Shown here one piece after another: positions 15,789-19,776 of a DNA stretch of 19,776 nucleotides (position 1 is its first letter; each line of letters starts with the position of its first letter). The stretch spans positions 1 to 19,776 of the forward strand of contig JAQGPD010000617.1 in NCBI GenBank assembly GCA_028293305.1. Direction: 5' to 3'. Under the pieces are notes generated by a model that worked only from the letters and a program-made list of their open reading frames with translations, was not told the origin of the DNA and did no database searches. Source of the stretch: Verrucomicrobiales bacterium. GTDB lineage: Bacteria > Verrucomicrobiota > Verrucomicrobiia > Verrucomicrobiales > V1-33. The position numbers and the translations under genes were made by a program.

Positions 15789-18278
15789 TCATGGCCAGAC
15801 CAACTCCAGCAGCGTCACCCCCTGGCGGGCGAGTGAAAATTGGATATCACATTTCCCGCCGTCGTTTTTCACCTCCGCCGGAGCGCTGACCGGCGCGAGT
15901 TTGCCGGCCTCCTCCATCAGATTGATCTGGTCCGGTGTGGGTTGTTTCGGCGAGCCCATGGACAACCAGGCCGTGTAGGCATTGCCGTGCTCCGCGTCCA
16001 GCAGCGTGCGGGTCAGCATCGGTTGACCGGCGGGCGTTCCCGTCAGCGTCAGGCTCACCGCGGCGTCAGGACCGGGGACATCGTGATCATGATAGTGCCA
16101 GACCAGGACAGTGATGCGTTTGCCGTCGCGAGCCGCCAGCGCGGAAATGTCAGGACTTTCCCTGACGCCGGTTTTGAGAAGGTGCTCCATCGGCACCGCG
16201 CCATCGCTTTGCACCGTCAGCCGCTCCCCGCCCATGCGTGAAAACATCCGGAAAACATTCAGCACCGGCTTGTCGATGCCATTCGTGGCCAGCGTGCGGA
16301 AGCCAGCGAAATATGGCTGATCCTCGAACTCGAACGCCCAGGTCAAAGCTCCTTCCAGGTTCACCCCATGCTTGTCCGCCAAGTCCAGCAGCCGGGGAAA
16401 AACCGCCGCCGTATAACTGGAATACATCGCGCCATTCCGATACGCCTTGTCCGGTCCCTGACAAGCCGCGCAGCCCTCGGGATCGCACTCCCCGATGATG
16501 ATAGGCGTGGTTTTGAGTTCCGGATATTTGGCGATGACACCGAAGGCTTCATCAATCTCGCGGAGTTGCCAGGACATGCCCATGAGCACGTGCCCATTCA
16601 CCTGGCGCGGGCTGCCCTTGGCGTGGAAGGAGATAAAATCCAGCGGCGTTCCTTTTTCCCCCGAGGCGCGATTCCGTCCGCGCAGGCAGTGATTCAGAAA
16701 CGCCTCAAGGAAGTCCCCGCCCTTTCCTCCCGCGAGATCCGGCCCGCCGACTTTCGCGCCCGGAATGGCCCGGCGCACCGCGCGGATGGCGTGGTCATGC
16801 AGCGCCCAGAATTCCTCCCGGGTGCCTTTCCAATAATCAATGTTGGGTTCATTCCACGTCTGCCAATACCAGCGCAGCACCTCCGCCTCGCCATAACGTT
16901 CCACACAATGTTTCGCCCATTGAAACACCAGCTCCTCCCACTTCGCATAGTCGTTCGGCGGATAGGCCCAGCCGCCGAAAAGCTCCGCATAGGATGACTG
17001 CGGAAAGTGGTGCCGGTAAGGGTCCGGTTTGATGGAAAGCGCCTGCGGCATGAACCCAATCTCCACATAGGGTCTGACGCCGTTTCCGCGGTAGGCATCG
17101 AAAATCCAGTCCACGAGGGTCCAGTCATAAACCGGATTTCCAGCGGCATCCTCGGTGTAGGCATTGGTGGATCCCCACTTCGGACCATGCTCGCCTTTGC
17201 CCGTGACTAGCAAATTGTGTGTGCGGAAGAAAACCTCATCCTTTTTCAAATTTCCCAGCTCGCCCAGCAATTCGCCTCCGTTTTTCATATACGCATAGTT
17301 GGGCTCATCCGCGCCGAAAAATCGCCATATGGGTTTCAGCGGGCCGGCGCTTTGCGCGGCATTCACCTGGAGCCGGACCGGGATTTCGGTCAGGACGGGA
17401 GCAGGCAGGGAGCCTTGATAGACCCGCACATAATCCACCACGAATTCATCCTCCCTGGTCGGGTTTTTTTCCCATGAATCCGTCTCCCCCGCCCACGCCG
17501 CGGCTTCGCAGCTGAGTTTCAAATAGCCCGGTTTTTGGCAGGGTCCCCGGGAGGGCGTGCGGCCCTTCTCCTGACTTCCCAGCCCTATCAGTTTGGTGCG
17601 TCCCACCTCGCGTCCGTCGAAAAAGGCGACATAGTAAGTTTCATCCCAATACAGGCCGAACCGATGGAATCCGCCGTCCCGCAACTCCGGCACGGGCGCA
17701 AGCGGGACGCCGGTGGAGTTGTGCTTTTCCTCATAGCCATTCCAATGAAAAGCCATGCCATAGCGCGGCTCGTGGGCCTGCTGGAAACTCTCCATGATGT
17801 CCGCCTCGATGCCTTCCCGCGTGTCCGCGCTGCTGACCTTTCCGCACATCATCCAGAACGCGGACCAATAGTCCGCTTTCATATCTTTCGGCAGTTTGGC
17901 CCGCGCTTCAAAGTAGCCATAGCGCTGTGCGAACATCGTTTGTGAGGGATCGTAATCCCGCTGGGTCCGGACCGCCGCGCAGTCATAACGCAGCACCGGA
18001 TCATCACTCAGCCGGATGCCCAGATGCAGGGCCCCATCATGCACGGTGGCCAGCGATTTCACCCAACGGCAACTGCCCTGCCGCGGCATCTCGGGGGATT
18101 GCCATTTGGCGGGATCGAGTTCGTTGCCCTCGAATTCATCACTGAAAGTCAGCTTGAATGCCGAGAGGTCGAGCGGCGCCGGACCCGGTTTGGGGGCGGG
18201 GTTTTCCGGCGACGCGCCGGTGGCGAAGGCGGCGGTAAGAGTCAGGGTCAGGAAAAAAATGGATAGGGATTTGGACAT
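15789..18278 (-). CDS. Secreted two-domain glycoside hydrolase, GH16-like plus GH39-like
   Basis: The 829-residue product has a signal peptide (1-22) and two apparent catalytic domains. Residues 40-288 are GH16-like: FSDEFEGNELDPAKW at the start, YGYFEARAKLP, and the active-site motif E158-A-D160-I-M-E163, where GH16 uses the two glutamates as nucleophile and acid/base; it ends VDYVRVYQG. Residues 300-829 are GH39-like (beta-xylosidase/iduronidase clan): WYWQTWNEPN with E477 as expected acid/base, FISFHAKG, IIIGECDP with E597 as expected nucleophile, and a beta-sandwich tail. Both sets of catalytic residues are intact, so both halves may be active. The GH16 half suggests an endo-beta-glycanase and the GH39 half an exo-acting glycosidase. 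The exact substrate is not readable; algal or plant polysaccharides are plausible. GGAAAG lies 7 nt before the ATG. A sensor kinase and regulator pair is immediately upstream. Confidence 0.85.
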   Translation of the reverse strand: MSKSLSIFFLTLTLTAAFATGASPENPAPKPGPAPLDLSAFKLTFSDEFEGNELDPAKWQSPEMPRQGSCRWVKSLATVHDGALHLGIRLSDDPVLRYDCAAVRTQRDYDPSQTMFAQRYGYFEARAKLPKDMKADYWSAFWMMCGKVSSADTREGIEADIMESFQQAHEPRYGMAFHWNGYEEKHNSTGVPLAPVPELRDGGFHRFGLYWDETYYVAFFDGREVGRTKLIGLGSQEKGRTPSRGPCQKPGYLKLSCEAAAWAGETDSWEKNPTREDEFVVDYVRVYQGSLPAPVLTEIPVRLQVNAAQSAGPLKPIWRFFGADEPNYAYMKNGGELLGELGNLKKDEVFFRTHNLLVTGKGEHGPKWGSTNAYTEDAAGNPVYDWTLVDWIFDAYRGNGVRPYVEIGFMPQALSIKPDPYRHHFPQSSYAELFGGWAYPPNDYAKWEELVFQWAKHCVERYGEAEVLRWYWQTWNEPNIDYWKGTREEFWALHDHAIRAVRRAIPGAKVGGPDLAGGKGGDFLEAFLNHCLRGRNRASGEKGTPLDFISFHAKGSPRQVNGHVLMGMSWQLREIDEAFGVIAKYPELKTTPIIIGECDPEGCAACQGPDKAYRNGAMYSSYTAAVFPRLLDLADKHGVNLEGALTWAFEFEDQPYFAGFRTLATNGIDKPVLNVFRMFSRMGGERLTVQSDGAVPMEHLLKTGVRESPDISALAARDGKRITVLVWHYHDHDVPGPDAAVSLTLTGTPAGQPMLTRTLLDAEHGNAYTAWLSMGSPKQPTPDQINLMEEAGKLAPVSAPAEVKNDGGKCDIQFSLARQGVTLLELVWP

Positions 18279-18285
18279 ATGATGA

Positions 18286-18291
18286 CTTTCC
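18286..18291 (-). promoter_or_regulatory. Ribosome-binding site of the glycosidase gene
   Basis: On the minus strand GGAAAG precedes ATG (18278) with a 7-nt spacer, which fixes the start and matches the signal peptide. The 41-nt gap to the regulator gene also reads TATAAC at 18305-18300, a possible -10 box, but no good -35 sequence is found, so co-transcription with the regulator is as likely as a separate promoter. Confidence 0.5.
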
Positions 18292-18319
18292 AGTGGTTTG
18301 TTATAATGAATGTGGACGC

Positions 18320-18949
18320 TCAGTCCAGATGGATGATGCCCCGTCCGATGGCCAGGGTGGCGGCGCGGGTGCGGTCCACGGCGCCCAGTTTTTCAAGGAT
18401 TTTCCTGACATGAAGTTTCACGAGGGGTTCGCTGAGGCGCATGGCGTCGGCGATTTCCTTGTTGGCGCGGCCTTCGACGATGTGCTTTAAAATCTCCAGC
18501 TCGCGCAGGATGAGGTCCGCCCGGAGGCCGCGCGCCTTGATTTTGTCCTCGATGCCCCGGCTGTAAACCTTGTCGCCCGCATGGACGCGGCGGATGGCCG
18601 AGAGCACTTCCGCGCGCGTCGCGTCCTTGGTCAGGTAACCCTGCACGCCCGCCTCCTCCGCCCGGTGCACGTCCTCCTCGCCATCGTAAGCGGACAGCAT
18701 GAGGATTCTGGCTTTGGGAAATTCACGGCGGATCGATTGCGCGGCCTCCGTCCCGCTGGCCCCCGGCAGGCGGTAGTCCATGGTCACCACATCCGGCCGG
18801 TGCTTGCGGAACTGCGCCAAAGCCTGGGCGGCGTCCTCGGCCTCGGCCACCACGCGCATGTCGGGTTCGCCATTGATGGGAACGGTCAGGCCCAGCCGGG
18901 CCATGAAATGATCGTCCACAATGAGGACGCTGATAGGGTTTTGATTCAT
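18320..18949 (-). CDS. NarL/FixJ-family response regulator
   Basis: This 209-residue response regulator has a receiver domain at 1-125 and a LuxR-type helix-turn-helix at about 143-205. The receiver shows acidic residues D12 and D13 (VDDH), phospho-acceptor D58 (VVTMDYRLPG), S86 as the switch residue and K108 (YLTKDA). The output domain has LRELEILKHIVEGRANKEIA followed by LVKLHVRKILEKLG, the standard recognition-helix region. It begins inside the stop codon of the kinase gene (ATGA at 18949-18946), so translation is probably coupled and the two form a cognate pair. The stop is 41 nt before the glycosidase start, which makes that gene and the heme-protein gene the most likely targets. Targets are inferred from position only. 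Confidence 0.93.
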   Translation of the reverse strand: MNQNPISVLIVDDHFMARLGLTVPINGEPDMRVVAEAEDAAQALAQFRKHRPDVVTMDYRLPGASGTEAAQSIRREFPKARILMLSAYDGEEDVHRAEEAGVQGYLTKDATRAEVLSAIRRVHAGDKVYSRGIEDKIKARGLRADLILRELEILKHIVEGRANKEIADAMRLSEPLVKLHVRKILEKLGAVDRTRAATLAIGRGIIHLD

Positions 18950-19776
18950 GAAAGTGTCAGGGTGATGCGCGTGCCTGTGGAGGACTTGCTGTCGATTTCC
19001 AGCACCCCGCCCAGCCGCCGGGCGCGCTCCCGCATGCCCGCGAGACCGAGGTGCGTGCCGTCGGAGGAAAGGGTGTCAGGATCGAATCCGGTGCCGTCAT
19101 CCCGGATTTCGACGCGGGTGCCGTTGTCCGGGAAATCCAGGCTGACGTGGATGTGTCCGGCGCGGGAATGCTGCGCGGCATTGGCCACGGCCTCCTGCAC
19201 GATTCGCAACAATTCGTGCTCCGTCCTGACAGGAAGCCGCCGCCCGTTGCCGGCGGTGCTTTGGGAAAATTCCGCCCCGCCGCTCTGGGCAAGGGGCGGC
19301 AGAAATTCCGCGAAGGCCGCCGGCAATCCGCCCGCCTCCAACGTGACGGACCGCAGGTCGCGGATGGTCGTGCGGCTTTCCTGACGGCAATGGCGGAGCA
19401 TGCGCTGCGCGAGATCCAGCCGCGCGCCCACCTCCGGTTTTTCCTGCAGGCGCGCGGTGGCGTCCTCCACGATCATGGACACGCCCATGAGCTGTTGCTC
19501 CATGGAGTCATGCCAGTCCCGGGCAATGCGCTGCCGCTCCTCGAGGACGGTCTCGCGCGTGAGTTTGAGGCGGATGATTTCCGTCTGCCGCGTGACCCGC
19601 CGCCTTAACAAAAACGCCCACGCGCTGACCGCTCCGGCCAACAAAACCAATCCGCCGATGATCGCCAGAAGGCGCCGGATCGTCCACCACGGCGGCCGCG
19701 CCAGGATCACCATATCATGAACGCCGCGCAGTTGAATTTGGAATCCATCGATCCAATCCGACCGAGAAAAATAACG
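18946..19776 (-). CDS. NarX-type sensor histidine kinase, C-terminal part (runs off right edge)
   Basis: The frame is open to the window edge, giving 276 residues of the C-terminus. An internal ATG at 19713 is not the real start, because coding sequence with family character (IQLRGVHDMVILARPPWW) continues upstream of it. The visible part has a membrane helix at about 34-56, a basic exit (LLRRRVTRQT), then HisKA_3 with H89 in EERQRIARDWHDSMEQQL, a helical dimer region, and a HATPase domain with EAVANAAQHSRAGH (N box), RDDGTGFDPD and GLAGMRERARRLGG. This is the NarX/DegS/UhpB class. The missing N-terminus should hold the periplasmic sensor, in this phylum often a long beta-propeller region. It is translationally coupled to the response regulator downstream. 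The signal is unknown, but the adjacent glycosidase suggests a saccharide. Confidence 0.9.
   Translation of the reverse strand, partial: RYFSRSDWIDGFQIQLRGVHDMVILARPPWWTIRRLLAIIGGLVLLAGAVSAWAFLLRRRVTRQTEIIRLKLTRETVLEERQRIARDWHDSMEQQLMGVSMIVEDATARLQEKPEVGARLDLAQRMLRHCRQESRTTIRDLRSVTLEAGGLPAAFAEFLPPLAQSGGAEFSQSTAGNGRRLPVRTEHELLRIVQEAVANAAQHSRAGHIHVSLDFPDNGTRVEIRDDGTGFDPDTLSSDGTHLGLAGMRERARRLGGVLEIDSKSSTGTRITLTLS

Noticed and set aside
18946..19713. A complete 255-residue kinase starting at ATG 19713
   Set aside because: The same frame continues to the window edge with juxtamembrane sequence typical of larger sensors, so the ATG is internal.

Overview
The window looks like chromosomal DNA of a GC-rich (about 63%) Gram-negative member of the Verrucomicrobia, or more broadly of the PVC group. 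Four things point there: a large secreted cytochrome-like DUF1549/DUF1553 protein with WD40 repeats, a PVC-type heme-binding CxxCH protein, RNase HIII in a genome that also codes for TolC and TonB-like envelope proteins, and a NarX-type kinase with the 'PPWW' juxtamembrane sequence I associate with this phylum. The phylum is inferred from gene families; no rRNA is present.

Left part (1-6681). The 5' end of a TonB-like gene runs off the left edge on the minus strand. It is divergent from a 1710-residue secreted protein made of a cytochrome c-like domain, a WD40 propeller, two Ig-like domains, a CX4CH domain, DUF1549 and DUF1553, with a coiled-coil and carbohydrate-binding-like insert inside DUF1553. 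RNase HIII (rnhC) follows with all four catalytic acids.

Middle part (6682-12141). A leader with a TATAAT box inside an inverted repeat precedes three co-directional genes: a TolC-family outer-membrane lipoprotein, a PhnD-like periplasmic binding protein overlapping it by ATGA, and a membrane-bound hybrid histidine kinase. No ABC permease or ATPase, RND pump or adaptor is encoded in the window. The set therefore reads best as a sensory operon in which the binding protein informs the kinase, with TolC as an unexplained partner.

Convergent gap (12142-12578). This gene-free stretch is built almost entirely of repeats: 14-bp and 18-bp tandem units, a 52-bp direct repeat, and one GC-rich 20-bp palindrome present twice in one orientation and once inverted. 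The last copy is nested in a larger 14-bp-stem hairpin.

Right part (12579-19776, all minus strand). In transcription order there is a NarX-type sensor kinase (5' end outside the window), its LuxR-type response regulator (ATGA overlap), a secreted two-catalytic-domain glycosidase (GH16-like plus GH39-like), and a PVC heme-binding CxxCH protein. The order suggests a sensor pair controlling extracellular polysaccharide attack, with a redox protein downstream.

Across the window the heptamer CCTGACA (either strand) occurs about 25 times by hand count, roughly ten times the chance expectation. It falls in different reading frames and encodes different residues, so it may be a genome-wide DNA signal.
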